64,000 nucleotides of DNA from Paenibacillus aquistagni (GCF_900177815.1 NZ_FXAZ01000005.1:310001-374000), one strand, 5' to 3'; numbered from the stretch's first letter, positions 30,450 to 39,910 are shown. The notes: generated by a model from the sequence alone, not told the origin. Made by a program: numbers and translations.

Positions 30450-31280
30450 TTACAAGGTAGGCTCTACACCGAACCATTTCTTGTGAATCTCTGCGTAGCT
30501 GCCGTCCTGCTTCATTGCTTCAAACGCTTTGTTGATGGCATCGAGCAATTCAGGCTGCCCCTTCTTGATTGCAATGCCTGCAACGTCTTCTTTAATCGGA
30601 TCACCAACCGCTTTTACCTTAACACCCTTTTCTTCAATCATCGGCTTTATCGCAAATACGTTGTTGATTGTTGCGTCAATGCGTCCAGTGTTCAGGTCCA
30701 TCAAAGAAGTAATAACGTCTTTATAGGTCACAATCTCAAAGTCACCGACTTTAGGCAGCACTTCATTGCGAAGATAAGCTTCATCATTGGTGCCAAGTCC
30801 AACTCCGATCTTCTTGCCTTTAAAGTCCTCGACCGAGTGAATATCCTGATTATCCTCTTTCACGACGACATTCACCGCATTTTTAATATAAGGCGCAGAG
30901 AAATCAATGGATTGCTTGCGTTCCTCGGTGATCGTGACCTGGCTGATCAAGGCATTGAACTTGCCGCGCTGCAACCCTTCAATAAGCCCAGAAAATTCAC
31001 CTGTCACGATCTCCGCCTCGACCCCCATATGCTTCGCAATCGCTTTTGCAATATCAGCATCGTAGCCGTCGATTTCTTTGTTTTCATTCAGGAAGTTATA
31101 AGGCGCATACGTGCCCATCATTCCAATCACGATCTTGCCCTCTTGCTTAATCTTCTCCAAGGAGCTGCTGCCTGCTGCTGCACCTTCCTCTTTTGAAGCT
31201 GTTCCGCATCCTGCTGCAACCATAGCGATAATGGTGAGCACAATAAGCGATAGCGTCGTACGTCTCCATCTGTTTTTCAT
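30450..31280 (-). CDS. Polar amino acid ABC transporter, substrate-binding lipoprotein
   Basis: 276 residues, SBP family 3. It has a lipoprotein signal peptide with the lipobox around 'VAAGC', then the mature domain starting 'IKQEGKIVIGMMGTYAPYNF'. 'EIVTGEFSGLIEGLQRGKFN' and 'DFKGKKIGVGLGTNDEAYL' are typical. The start is the ATG (MKNRWRR) with GGAGG eight bases upstream; 16 more in-frame codons upstream overlap that site and a leader stem. The ligand cannot be named from sequence. It is the first gene of the operon, so its level is probably set by the leader structure upstream. Confidence 0.93.
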   Translation of the reverse strand: MKNRWRRTTLSLIVLTIIAMVAAGCGTASKEEGAAAGSSSLEKIKQEGKIVIGMMGTYAPYNFLNENKEIDGYDADIAKAIAKHMGVEAEIVTGEFSGLIEGLQRGKFNALISQVTITEERKQSIDFSAPYIKNAVNVVVKEDNQDIHSVEDFKGKKIGVGLGTNDEAYLRNEVLPKVGDFEIVTYKDVITSLMDLNTGRIDATINNVFAIKPMIEEKGVKVKAVGDPIKEDVAGIAIKKGQPELLDAINKAFEAMKQDGSYAEIHKKWFGVEPTL

Positions 31281-31300
31281 GTTGATTTCCTCCTTGATCA

Positions 31301-31362
31301 TGATGCTTGCTACTCTATCGCTTTTCAATATGAATAATTCCCCATATCGCGATCAAGCATCA
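31301..31362 (-). promoter_or_regulatory. Leader stem upstream of the amino acid transporter
   Basis: On the minus strand TGATGCTTG pairs with CAAGCATCA (9 bp), then ATCGC with GCGAT and ATATG with CATAT stack inside, around a loop of about ten bases. The base of the stem ends about seven bases before the GGAGG of the binding-protein gene. No known riboswitch core was recognised. Confidence 0.45.
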
Positions 31363-31678
31363 CATACTCCATCCTATTTTTCCATAATCTTTGCAATATG
31401 ATGAAAACCATTCATGGATTCTCAAGAAAATAAAACGAATATTTTCATCGGTTCGCAAAGAAAAAGCCTGCGCGTGTGCGCTCGGCAGCATCGTCAATTC
31501 ACTAACTATTTTATAGTTTATAACCCCAATATGTATTTGTCCAGTCTTTTTTCCAATGTTATCTTGCCCTCAAGTTATTGCAGCATTCTGCTTTGCTGTA
31601 ATGGAATACCATAACCATACGTAACCATCCTATGATACAATGAACCAAGCTACTCTAGATAGAAACGAGGGACAACCC

Positions 31679-32359
31679 GTGCTTGCCATCATCTACGACT
31701 TAGAAATGACTGTCAACCGCAAAAAAGGAGAACCTTCTGAGATCATTGAGATCGGCGCCGTTAAGGTCAGCACGCTCAATGGGCAGCCCGAAATTGTGGA
31801 TAAATATCAGGCGTTTGTTCGTCCTGTCTATACCGCAAAGCTATCTGCGGATACGGAGAACTTTACAGGCATTAAGCAAGCGGACGTTGCGCAGGCAAGT
31901 ACGCTTCAGGATGTGCTGGATTCCTTTATTGCTTGGATTGACGCAGAGGAATATGCCCTCTTGTCTTGGGGCGAAGATGATAAAGTGCAGTTCGTCAAGG
32001 AATGCCGTGATAAGAAAATTCCCTTGTATTGGCTGATGAACTACACGAATCTTCAAAAGCAGGTCACGAAGCTGATGGAGCGCGGCAAAAATCAGCAGAT
32101 CGGCTTAAAGCCTGCGCTTGAGGCACTGCAAATTCCTTTTGTCGGCGATCACCATCGCGCGCTTGACGACGCTTATAATACAGCTCTTATTTACTTGCAC
32201 TTTGCAGATCGCATTCAATTGCACCGCAATGAAACGTCCGATTATGAGCATTACAAATCCGAGCTTATTTATCAAGACGATGCTGAGACTGAAGATGAAC
32301 GACTGTCCAAAAGCCCATTTGCTGCTCTCGCAAACATGAATCTGCCAAATCGGAATTAA
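31679..32359 (+). CDS. KapD-like DEDDh 3'-5' exonuclease
   Basis: 226 residues from the GTG start. The exonuclease residues are visible: Asp and Glu of 'IYDLEMT', 'EIIEIGAVKV', an Asp in the 'LSWGEDDKVQFV' segment, and 'HHRALDDAYNTALIY', the DEDDh end. Resembles KapD, a sporulation-linked inhibitor of the KinA pathway in B. subtilis. I favour the GTG at 31679 because GAGGG lies seven bases before it and the protein then begins at the nuclease core. An upstream ATG at 31640 has no binding site. The gene ends in a strong terminator. Confidence 0.85.
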   Translation: MLAIIYDLEMTVNRKKGEPSEIIEIGAVKVSTLNGQPEIVDKYQAFVRPVYTAKLSADTENFTGIKQADVAQASTLQDVLDSFIAWIDAEEYALLSWGEDDKVQFVKECRDKKIPLYWLMNYTNLQKQVTKLMERGKNQQIGLKPALEALQIPFVGDHHRALDDAYNTALIYLHFADRIQLHRNETSDYEHYKSELIYQDDAETEDERLSKSPFAALANMNLPNRN

Positions 32360-32399
32360 GTTATCCATTGTACGATGACTTAACGCTCACATAGAAGGG

Positions 32400-32437
32400 A
32401 AGAAGCCCACGATCCTCGATCGGGGCTTCTTTTTTAT
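32400..32437 (+). terminator. Terminator of the exonuclease gene
   Basis: AAGAAGCCC/GGGCTTCTT stem followed by six T on the plus strand. Confidence 0.85.
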
Positions 32438-32444
32438 TCAGCTA

Positions 32445-33269
32445 TTAATAATTGTTCATAACGGCTGGATCTGGTCCAACACGCTTGTCCTGATTCAAGG
32501 CATCAACTGCTGCCATATCCTCAGCTGTCAATTCGAAGTTGAACACGTCGAAGTTCTCTTTAATGCGAGAAGGCGTGATCGACTTTGGAATGACAATATT
32601 GCCTTTTTGCAAATGCCAGCGAATGATGACTTGTGCAGCCGTCTTATTATATTTGCTTGCAATGGAGAGAATGGATTCGTTTGTAAGAATATCTCCGCCC
32701 TGCATCAATGGACTCCATGCTTCAATGATGATGTTGTGCTTCGCACAGAATTCACGAAGCTCGTTCTGCGCAAGACGCGGGTGGCATTCCACTTGGTTCA
32801 CGACAGGAACGACAGATGTCTCGTTCAACAGCTTCTCTAAAAATTCGATAGGGAAGTTCGACACACCGATAGCACGAACACGTCCGTCTGCATACAGCTT
32901 CTCTAATGCTTTATATGTATCCACATATAGATTGCGCTCAGGCACAGGCCAGTGAACCAGATAGAGATCTACATAATCCAAGCCAAGCTTCGTTAAGCTC
33001 GTCTCAAATGCCTGAAGTGTCTCTTCGTAGCCTTGATCAGAATTCCAAACTTTTGTCGTAACAAAAATCTCCTCGCGAGGTACACCGGATTGCTTGATCG
33101 CTTCACCAACACCTGCTTCATTGCCATAAATGGCGGCTGTATCAATGTGACGGTATCCAGCCTCTAGCGCAGCCTTAACAGACTCTACCACTTGACTGCC
33201 TTCTTCCACGCGCCATACGCCTAGCCCCAATTGAGGCATCTTTACACCATTGTTTAACGTAACGATCAT
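32445..33269 (-). CDS. Aldo/keto reductase, AKR5 type (YvgN/YtbE-like)
   Basis: 274 residues. Catalytic tetrad: Asp43 and Tyr48 in 'HIDTAAIYGNE', Lys73 in 'TTKVWN' and His106 in 'LVHWPVP'. NADPH-binding residues are in 'IVIPKSITPSRIKENFDVF'. Closest by eye to the Bacillus glyoxal/methylglyoxal reductases YvgN and YtbE. It reduces reactive aldehydes in the cytosol. GAGGAGG precedes the ATG. Single-gene unit facing the exonuclease gene. Confidence 0.93.
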   Translation of the reverse strand: MIVTLNNGVKMPQLGLGVWRVEEGSQVVESVKAALEAGYRHIDTAAIYGNEAGVGEAIKQSGVPREEIFVTTKVWNSDQGYEETLQAFETSLTKLGLDYVDLYLVHWPVPERNLYVDTYKALEKLYADGRVRAIGVSNFPIEFLEKLLNETSVVPVVNQVECHPRLAQNELREFCAKHNIIIEAWSPLMQGGDILTNESILSIASKYNKTAAQVIIRWHLQKGNIVIPKSITPSRIKENFDVFNFELTAEDMAAVDALNQDKRVGPDPAVMNNY

Positions 33270-33460
33270 GTTAGCCCTCCTCTAATGTCCATTATCCTTT
33301 TTCAGTATAGTATTAACTGCAATTTGAAGCAAACGAAACCTAACCAGTGGTCAATCCCAATGTTCTCTTCCTGTCCACTCAAAGGAGTTGCCCAAATAAA
33401 GGCGGATCAAGCTCTCTTTTTTCTAAAATGAGAACAAGTGGAAATCCCCTCCAATTCTTG

Positions 33461-33489
33461 TTGACACTGCTAAATCACGCTGATAACAT
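33461..33489 (+). promoter_or_regulatory. Promoter of the sulfate uptake operon
   Basis: TTGACA (33461-33466) and TAACAT (33484-33489) with a 17-base spacer. Confidence 0.75.
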
Positions 33490-33505
33490 ACAACTCAACT
33501 CAATA

Positions 33506-33524
33506 TCCGATAACTTCAATCGGA
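33506..33524. promoter_or_regulatory. Possible operator downstream of the sulfate promoter
   Basis: TCCGAT-N7-ATCGGA, an inverted repeat about ten bases past the expected start and followed by AT. The position and the GGAAT end recall CymR sites; the assignment is tentative. Confidence 0.35.
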
Positions 33525-33566
33525 ATGATCGAGAATAACTTTTTTCCTAAAAGGAGGTCTTATACG

Positions 33567-33848
33567 ATGAGTGCTGCCAATCCCTTTCATCCGCTCGACC
33601 ATCGTCTTGCCAGTCTCGAACCAAGAGAGGTGAAGTGGCTGTGTCTGCTGATCGAGCATCTCCACGACCTGCGATTCGGTTCCCTTCACCTTGTCGTACA
33701 CGAAGGATGCATCGTGCAGGTGGAACGTACAGAGAAGCATCGTTACGACATGAATGCTGCCATCTCGTTATTAAAAGAAGACAAAGGGGGTTCACCGGAT
33801 GCATCCATCCAGCACAATCCATCCAAAGCCACCAAAACGCGGAAATAA
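33567..33848 (+). CDS. YezD-like DUF2292 small protein
   Basis: 93 residues. The core '[20 protein letters not shown]' followed by '[22 protein letters not shown]' is the DUF2292/YezD pattern. The usual protein is about 55-60 residues; this one has a longer C-terminal tail that overlaps the next gene by 50 bases. Function is unknown, but small YezD proteins recur beside sulfur assimilation genes. The ATG follows AAAGGAGG; the frame is open 14 codons upstream without a site. First gene of the sulfate operon. Confidence 0.83.
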   Translation: MSAANPFHPLDHRLASLEPREVKWLCLLIEHLHDLRFGSLHLVVHEGCIVQVERTEKHRYDMNAAISLLKEDKGGSPDASIQHNPSKATKTRK

Positions 33849-34902
33849 ATATCGGTCTCGTCTTGCCGCTAGCTTGGTGCTTAGCCTGCTCCTAACCACT
33901 GCCAGCGGATGTTCCACGAAGGATACAGCAAGCGAGTCGGATTCGCATTCATCCTCCAAGTCAGGCAAGACCATCGAATTGCAAAATGTATCCTATGATC
34001 CGACGCGTGAGCTGTACGTCGAATACAACCAAGCCTTTCAGAAGTATTGGCAAGATAAGACCGGGGACCTTGTCCAAATAAAGCAATCCCACGGAGGCAG
34101 CGGCAAGCAGGCAAGATCTGTTATTGATGGACAAAAGGCGGATGTTGTCACCCTTGCTCTCGGATACGACATTCAAGCTATTCAGGAGGCTGGCTTTATA
34201 CAAGAAGGGTGGCAGCAGGAGTTCGCGGACAACAGCGCCCCCTACACCTCAACCATCGTATTACTCGTTCGCAAAGGCAATCCAAAGCAAATCAAGGATT
34301 GGAATGACCTGATTCGTGATGACGTCTCGGTGATCACTCCTAACCCGAAGACCTCTGGTGGAGCACGCTGGAATTACCTTGCTGCTTGGGGGTATGCATT
34401 GAAGCATAACAATCAAGAGGAAGAAAAGGCCAAAGAATTTGTCAAAGCTCTGTTCAAACGCGTTCCTGTGCTTGATTCAGGAGCAAGAGGCTCCACGACA
34501 ACCTTTGTCGAGCGCGAGATTGGCGACGTGCTCATTTCTTGGGAAAATGAAGCCTTTCTGGCCATCAATGAACTAGGCAAAGACAAGTTCGAGATTGTCG
34601 TTCCTACCTTAAGCATATTGGCGGAGCCGCCTGTTGCTGTCATCGATAAGAATGCCGAGGCGAAGGGAACTGCTGAAGTTGCAACAGCCTATCTCACATA
34701 CCTATACTCTGAAGAAGCTCAAGAGATTGTCGCCAAGCATTACTATCGCCCGCGCAGCAAGGAGGTCGTAAACAAGTACAAGAACACCTTTCCCGCCGTC
34801 GAACTGCTGACGATCGATCAAGACTTTGGCGGCTGGAGTGAAGCCCAGAATAAGCACTTCGCAGATGGCGGAATCTTTGATCAAATCTACACAGGGCAAT
34901 AA
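33799..34902 (+). CDS. Sulfate/thiosulfate ABC transporter, binding lipoprotein
   Basis: 367 residues, Sbp/CysP family. The N-terminus has a basic stretch ([11 protein letters not shown]), a hydrophobic core and a lipobox at 'TTASGC'. The mature chain shows family motifs '[15 protein letters not shown]', '[16 protein letters not shown]', '[12 protein letters not shown]', '[16 protein letters not shown]' and 'YYRPRS'. It binds sulfate outside the membrane for the two permeases that follow. Its start has AGGGGG eight bases upstream and lies inside the YezD-like gene, so translation is probably coupled. Confidence 0.95.
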   Translation: MHPSSTIHPKPPKRGNKYRSRLAASLVLSLLLTTASGCSTKDTASESDSHSSSKSGKTIELQNVSYDPTRELYVEYNQAFQKYWQDKTGDLVQIKQSHGGSGKQARSVIDGQKADVVTLALGYDIQAIQEAGFIQEGWQQEFADNSAPYTSTIVLLVRKGNPKQIKDWNDLIRDDVSVITPNPKTSGGARWNYLAAWGYALKHNNQEEEKAKEFVKALFKRVPVLDSGARGSTTTFVEREIGDVLISWENEAFLAINELGKDKFEIVVPTLSILAEPPVAVIDKNAEAKGTAEVATAYLTYLYSEEAQEIVAKHYYRPRSKEVVNKYKNTFPAVELLTIDQDFGGWSEAQNKHFADGGIFDQIYTGQ

Positions 34903-34905
34903 GTT

Positions 34906-35766
34906 ATGCTGACAAACATTGCGGAGACTAAAGCCAAGCCCTCGCGCAAAGCCCATCGCGTACTGCCAGGCTTTCGGCTTACCCTAGGCTTTACCCTTGT
35001 CTATCTGTCGCTCATCGTGCTAATTCCGCTCTCCACCATTGTGTTGCAGTCCTTTCAAATGAGCGGTTCTGACTTCCTTGCGCTCATCACCGACAAGCGT
35101 ATCATCAGCGCCTTCAAGATCAGCTTGCTAACCTCCTTGAGCGCAGCTTTGTTTAATGTTGCTCTAGGTGTACTCACCGCATGGGTGCTTGTTCGCTATT
35201 CATTCCCGGGCAAGACGTTCATCAACGGTCTGATTGACCTGCCCTTTGCACTGCCTACCGCAGTCGCAGGCATCAGCTTAACCGCTATTTACTCACAAAA
35301 TGGTTGGATCGGTCAGATCTTCTACGCAGTGGGCATCCCTAGTGCTTATTCTGCAGTTGGCATCACGATTGCGCTGGTCTTTATCGGATTGCCCTTCATT
35401 GTACGCACCGTACAGCCGGTGCTTGAAGAATGGGATACAGAAACAGAGGAAGCTGCCGCTATACTTGGAGCATATCGCCTTCGCACTTTTGTGTTCATTA
35501 TTCTACCGCAGCTCATCCCAGCAATTCTTACTGGTTTTACGTTAGCGTTCGCACGCGGTATTGGAGAATATGGGTCTGTTATTTTCATATCAGGCAACAT
35601 GCCCTTCAAGACGGAAATTGCCCCGCTCCTGATGATGACGAAGCTGGAGCAATTCGACTATCCAGGCGCCACAGCGATTGCTCTCATGATGCTCCTAATC
35701 TCTTTCCTGCTGCTATTCATCATGAATCTGATCCAGTGGCGCTATGCCAGACGATGGGGAAGCTGA
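34906..35766 (+). CDS. cysT: Sulfate ABC transporter permease CysT
   Basis: 286 residues, six membrane helices. CysT hallmarks: 'DLPFALPTAVAGISL', 'FIGLPFIVRTVQPVLEE' and the EAA loop 'EEAAAILGAYRLRTFVFIIL'; also 'ARGIGEYGSVIFISGN'. It starts three bases after the binding-protein stop, with weak ribosome binding, so translation is probably coupled. It forms the sulfate channel with CysW. Confidence 0.95.
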   Translation: MLTNIAETKAKPSRKAHRVLPGFRLTLGFTLVYLSLIVLIPLSTIVLQSFQMSGSDFLALITDKRIISAFKISLLTSLSAALFNVALGVLTAWVLVRYSFPGKTFINGLIDLPFALPTAVAGISLTAIYSQNGWIGQIFYAVGIPSAYSAVGITIALVFIGLPFIVRTVQPVLEEWDTETEEAAAILGAYRLRTFVFIILPQLIPAILTGFTLAFARGIGEYGSVIFISGNMPFKTEIAPLLMMTKLEQFDYPGATAIALMMLLISFLLLFIMNLIQWRYARRWGS

Positions 35767-35817
35767 TAAGAAATAGGAGAATCTCAACATACTGAACTAT
35801 AGCGGGGAGGAAGGACT

Positions 35818-36714
35818 ATGATGCACCCATTCGAAGGAAAGGCAAAAGCAAATTCAGCAGGATCCTCACTCCCTTACGGCGCTGGTCGCACAACCGTCCA
35901 AGCTGTGACAAGCGAATCTCAAGCCGTACGCCGGCTGTTGATTGGAATCATGCTGATCTTCATCGTGCTGATGCTCATTCTGCCGCTTGCCGCCGTGTTC
36001 TCTCAAGCGCTTAAAAAAGGAGCCGAAGTAGCAGCACTTGCATGGACGGACCCGGATGCATGGGCTGCCATACGCCTTACATTAGCTACAGCACTCGTCG
36101 TTGTCCCCTTAAATGCAATCTTCGGCCTATCCGCCGCTTGGTGCATTACCAAATTCTCGTTCCGCGGCAAAGGGCTGCTAAGTTCCTTGATCGATATCCC
36201 CTTCTCCGTATCACCTGTCATAGCAGGCTTTATCTTTATTCTATTGTTTGGAGCACACGGCTGGTTCGGCCCGTTACTGGATGCTCACGGATGGCAAATC
36301 ATTTTCTCCTGGCCAGGCATTATCCTTGGCACCTTGTTCGTTACATTTCCCTTTGTCGCAAGGGAGCTGATTCCGCTGATGCAGGCCCAAGGCATTCAAG
36401 AAGAAGAGGCAGCCATTACATTAGGCGCAACCGGCTGGAAGCTGTTCACGCGCATTACGCTCCCTAACATAAAGTGGGGGCTGCTGTATGGACTCGTCAT
36501 TTGCAATGCCAGAGCGATGGGGGAATTCGGTGCTGTATCCGTCGTTTCCGGACATATTCGTGGAGTTACCAACACCATGCCACTTCACATCGAGATTCTA
36601 TATCATGAATATCAATTCTCGGCAGCCTTTGCCGTCGCTTCTCTGCTTGTTCTGCTTGCCTGTCTAACCCTTGTGCTCCAATACTGGCTAGATCGCAAGC
36701 GCCAAGTACACTAA
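35818..36714 (+). CDS. cysW: Sulfate ABC transporter permease CysW
   Basis: 298 residues, six membrane helices. CysW hallmarks: 'DIPFSVSPVIAGFIFILLFG', 'FPFVARELIPLMQAQG', the EAA loop 'EEAAITLGATGWKLFTRITL' and 'NARAMGEFGAVSVVSGHIRG'. GGGGAGG precedes two adjacent ATGs; either can start. The operon ends here: no CysA ATPase follows, so the energy subunit must be encoded elsewhere. Confidence 0.95.
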   Translation: MMHPFEGKAKANSAGSSLPYGAGRTTVQAVTSESQAVRRLLIGIMLIFIVLMLILPLAAVFSQALKKGAEVAALAWTDPDAWAAIRLTLATALVVVPLNAIFGLSAAWCITKFSFRGKGLLSSLIDIPFSVSPVIAGFIFILLFGAHGWFGPLLDAHGWQIIFSWPGIILGTLFVTFPFVARELIPLMQAQGIQEEEAAITLGATGWKLFTRITLPNIKWGLLYGLVICNARAMGEFGAVSVVSGHIRGVTNTMPLHIEILYHEYQFSAAFAVASLLVLLACLTLVLQYWLDRKRQVH

Positions 36715-36828
36715 TCCCATGTAAAGTACTAATCTCCCATTCGGTAACCCCATACCTAAGTCGAGCAATTTGTAGTAAAGGATCTGCATATGAGCAACTA
36801 TGGTAATTACCCCCCATAGACTAGGTAT

Positions 36829-36864
36829 ACAAAAAGCCGCAGAATTCACTCTGCGGCTTTTTGT
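36829..36864. terminator. Two-way terminator between cysW and the M1-like peptidase
   Basis: 14-base-pair stem ACAAAAAGCCGCAG with its complement. It has a T-run on both strands and lies between converging genes. Confidence 0.88.
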
Positions 36865-36884
36865 ACAAATACTGTATGAATGAC

Positions 36885-39098
36885 TCATTCGGCAAATTTT
36901 TCAACAAGCGGATTGTAGGTATACTTCTCATTTAATACCGTTCCATCTTGTTTATATACCATATATTGATAGAAGTTGTTTGTAACGGCCATCGTCTTAT
37001 ACGGCGCCTTGGAGAGGAATTGTTCTTCTCCTTGTGCGCTCACTTGATCCCCAGTCCAAAAATAATGCACAACCACACGATCCTTATTATACGGATGCAC
37101 GAGCCCGTAAGCCCCATATACGTTTGGTGTCTTCATTGTCTCTTTCCAAGGAAACGCTGCCTCAGCCGCCTTTTTAATCAGCTGCGGTTTTAGCGCCTGA
37201 ATAAATGCATTTTTGTTTGAATGTCCCATTACGATAACATTGCTCTTCGCAAGCGTCGATTCCAGCTGCTGCTTTACAGCCTGACGCTCCGTAACAATGA
37301 GAGGCTTCACGCCGTTCATGGCAAACATCTGATTCAATCCTTCAACGAGCATTTGCTGTTGTTCTTGCGCCTTCTTGCCTACTCCATCTGCCAGTACGAT
37401 GGCCACAGGCTCGCCGTGCATCGCTTTGTGAATGAGATTAATCATCGTTTGCTTAGGAAGGTCGGGATATCCGCTCAGCACGCCATCATACATTTGGAGA
37501 TTAATGAGCTTCATATATTCCTGCATCTCTTGCTCACTCATTTGGAATTTCGGATTCAGCTCATAGTTGGGCTGATTGATGTTTTTATCCATCAGATCGC
37601 GCACCTCTTTGCCAAGCTGGTCCTCTATTGTCTGAAGCAAGCCCTCTACCGTTGCATTTTTATAAGCATAACGCTTGAAATACTCCTGCATAAAGGCATC
37701 AAACTTCTCTTCCCCTACAGTACGATACAATTCGTACAAGGCTGTCCGTCCTTGCTGATAATACAACAGATTCCACATGCTTGCTGTCTCTTCGTTCGTG
37801 GAATTGATTTTTTGATCTACTGCCCCAGTTGACAGCCTGATCGCATTGAATCCACTCAGACGATTCCCCTGCTTCTCATAGAAATAGCACATCGCAAAGT
37901 CAGCAAAGCCTTCATCAAGGAATGATTCATGCTCTGAATCATTGCCGATGATGGAGTGGAACCATTGATGCGCGATCTCATGTACCAGCACAGAATCATC
38001 GGCAGGCACAGCATTGGCATTGATGGCCCCCATCTGAACGAGGCGAGAGAACTCAACAGCTACGCCTTGTACATAGGATTCAACAACACGGAACTCTGGA
38101 TATTCGTAAGGCCCAAATTTGTCACTGAAGAAGCTTAACACTCCCGCTACATGATCCAGATACTGTTGGATGACCTGATCTTTTTTCGGATCATTGTTCT
38201 CGTTCAAGTAGAAGTACTCAACGGTTCTTCCATTCGTCGTTTTGCTGGCCTTCTTGAACTTCTCGCTTGCAAAGAACACGAATTCACGCGTATTTTCCGC
38301 TTTGGCTGTAACGATCTTGCGTCCTTCTCCTGCCTTCGTTTCTGACAAGCTGCCTGGCATCGCTACAACCATCTTCTCGGGCACATTCAAGCTGACATTA
38401 TAGTCGGCAACCTCGTAATAATCCGTTTCAAATTGCTTGCTGTAAGGTTCCTTCGCCCAGCTGTGCGTCTTCTCATTATAAACAGAAGCCACAGGGAACC
38501 AGTGTGCGCCGTTGAACAAATTCTTGTATTCCGACAACCGCTGCATGCCATACGGGATCTTCGTCTTATATTTCATGTTCAGCTTAATCTCACTGTTCGT
38601 TTGAAGACTTTGAGGCAGTTCAATCGTCAGCGCCTGATTCTCGTTTTTGTAAGCAAGGACTTGTCCAGTTGCCGCATCCTTCACCTCCAAGATGTCAATG
38701 CCGCCAAGAAATTCCTCAGCAGATATACGAGGATTTTCTTTTGCTATCTCTGCATTATTGGATTCAAACATCGACGTTTGCGTTTCTTTTGAACGGTTTG
38801 CATCTGCAAACAAGCGGAATACCAGCTGATCAAGCTTGTCCTTCGAGCTGTTGCGGTATGTAACCGTTTGGGAAGCTGTAATGGTTCGTTCCTGTACATT
38901 CAGTGTGCCTTGAATGTCATATTGAATATGTGGAGCCTGCTCCTTGAGAGCATTAGCTGCTAATGCAATATGTTCATGCCGTTCGGAATCCTTCAAGGCA
39001 TAGGCCGTATTCCCATTGGCAAATGGTGTCGCAAGCATGGATAAAGCCATTGTGAGTGACAAGGCACTCAGCATGATGCGTCGTCTTGATTGGTTCAT
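36885..39098 (-). CDS. Secreted M1-like zinc metallopeptidase
   Basis: 737 residues with a Sec signal peptide (MNQSRRRIMLSALSLTMALS, cleavage near residue 30). An M1-type beta domain (about 45-245) precedes the catalytic domain with zinc motif HEIAH-X18-E: His373, Glu374, His377 and Glu396. The exopeptidase GAMEN motif is replaced by 'GVAVEFSRL', so strict aminopeptidase activity is uncertain. The last 200 residues form an extra domain ('SNVIVMGHSNKNAFIQALK') not seen in ordinary M1 enzymes. ATG chosen because AAGGAG lies before it; an in-frame GTG overlaps that site. Single-gene unit. Confidence 0.88.
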   Translation of the reverse strand: MNQSRRRIMLSALSLTMALSMLATPFANGNTAYALKDSERHEHIALAANALKEQAPHIQYDIQGTLNVQERTITASQTVTYRNSSKDKLDQLVFRLFADANRSKETQTSMFESNNAEIAKENPRISAEEFLGGIDILEVKDAATGQVLAYKNENQALTIELPQSLQTNSEIKLNMKYKTKIPYGMQRLSEYKNLFNGAHWFPVASVYNEKTHSWAKEPYSKQFETDYYEVADYNVSLNVPEKMVVAMPGSLSETKAGEGRKIVTAKAENTREFVFFASEKFKKASKTTNGRTVEYFYLNENNDPKKDQVIQQYLDHVAGVLSFFSDKFGPYEYPEFRVVESYVQGVAVEFSRLVQMGAINANAVPADDSVLVHEIAHQWFHSIIGNDSEHESFLDEGFADFAMCYFYEKQGNRLSGFNAIRLSTGAVDQKINSTNEETASMWNLLYYQQGRTALYELYRTVGEEKFDAFMQEYFKRYAYKNATVEGLLQTIEDQLGKEVRDLMDKNINQPNYELNPKFQMSEQEMQEYMKLINLQMYDGVLSGYPDLPKQTMINLIHKAMHGEPVAIVLADGVGKKAQEQQQMLVEGLNQMFAMNGVKPLIVTERQAVKQQLESTLAKSNVIVMGHSNKNAFIQALKPQLIKKAAEAAFPWKETMKTPNVYGAYGLVHPYNKDRVVVHYFWTGDQVSAQGEEQFLSKAPYKTMAVTNNFYQYMVYKQDGTVLNEKYTYNPLVEKFAE

Positions 39099-39268
39099 GT
39101 TGATCACTCCTTAAGGGATCTAAAAATATACTGAAATCATATTCAGAAGTATAGCGCACCTCTTTGCGGCACGCGATGGATTTACCTTATGGATTCTTAC
39201 AATGTTGTCAGCTTGAGTGTCATGTTGATGAGCGCTAGGCAGATCATCAGAATGGTTCATGATGGAGC

Positions 39269-39308
39269 AAAAGAAAAAGGGAATGTTCTTCACCCAGAAC
39301 CATTCCCT
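39269..39308 (-). terminator. gerQ terminator
   Basis: GGGAATGGTTCT pairs with AGAACATTCCC (one bulge), followed on the minus strand by TTTTTCTTTT. Confidence 0.85.
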
Positions 39309-39326
39309 GTATCATCCAGCGTTAAA

Positions 39327-39863
39327 TTATTCTGATTCCGGTCTAGCAGGATTGCCAACAACACCCGGATATTCGTAGGCAAGCGGCTCATCAAACGTAA
39401 TATAATCCAGATTCAGCGTCAACAGAATGATTCGCTGTCCTGTCACCGGGTCACTGATAATGATATGATCGCGTCCTGCTGCCTCCACGACACCACGGAA
39501 GATCTTGGCATTCCATTCGCTGTTGTTCTCATAGGTCATATAGAACGTGCCGACTTTGCCTAAGTTCATCCGAAGAATGTTCTCAACATATGATTGTTCG
39601 AAGCCGATTGGCAGCACCGTGCCTGCCGGTGTCATCAGATTGCCGCTGCTCACCTGAGGGGGAACAGTACCTTGCTGTGCTTGCGGCATTTGCGGCATCA
39701 TTTGAGGCTGAGCCTGCTGCATCATTTGCGGCCATAGCTGCATGCCCTGCTGGGCGTAAGGAACAGGAGTGCTTCCTCCGCAACCGCAGCCGGTTCTTTG
39801 GAAGGCTGCCGGATAGGAAGGGAATGCTTGCTGTGCTTGCGGTTGATACATCGTATATGCCAT
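39327..39863 (-). CDS. gerQ: GerQ, spore coat protein
   Basis: 178 residues. The first 70 are Gln-, Met- and Pro-rich with a 'TGCGCGG' cluster; the last 90 form the conserved GerQ domain ('QSYVENILRMNLGKVGTFYM', 'AGRDHIIISDPVTGQR'). In B. subtilis GerQ is cross-linked by transglutaminase in the coat and is needed to place CwlJ. The cwlJ-like gene lies 47 bases upstream on the same strand, so the two form one unit as in Bacillus. GAGGAG precedes the ATG. Confidence 0.93.
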   Translation of the reverse strand: MAYTMYQPQAQQAFPSYPAAFQRTGCGCGGSTPVPYAQQGMQLWPQMMQQAQPQMMPQMPQAQQGTVPPQVSSGNLMTPAGTVLPIGFEQSYVENILRMNLGKVGTFYMTYENNSEWNAKIFRGVVEAAGRDHIIISDPVTGQRIILLTLNLDYITFDEPLAYEYPGVVGNPARPESE

Positions 39864-39910
39864 TACATCTCTCTCCTCTTAAAAATATTTATCTCTTGTG
39901 CTCAAGGATC

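Noticed and set aside
30450-31196. 256-codon plus-strand frame opposite the substrate-binding protein
   Set aside because: Antisense shadow. The minus-strand frame has a lipobox, family motifs and GGAGG.
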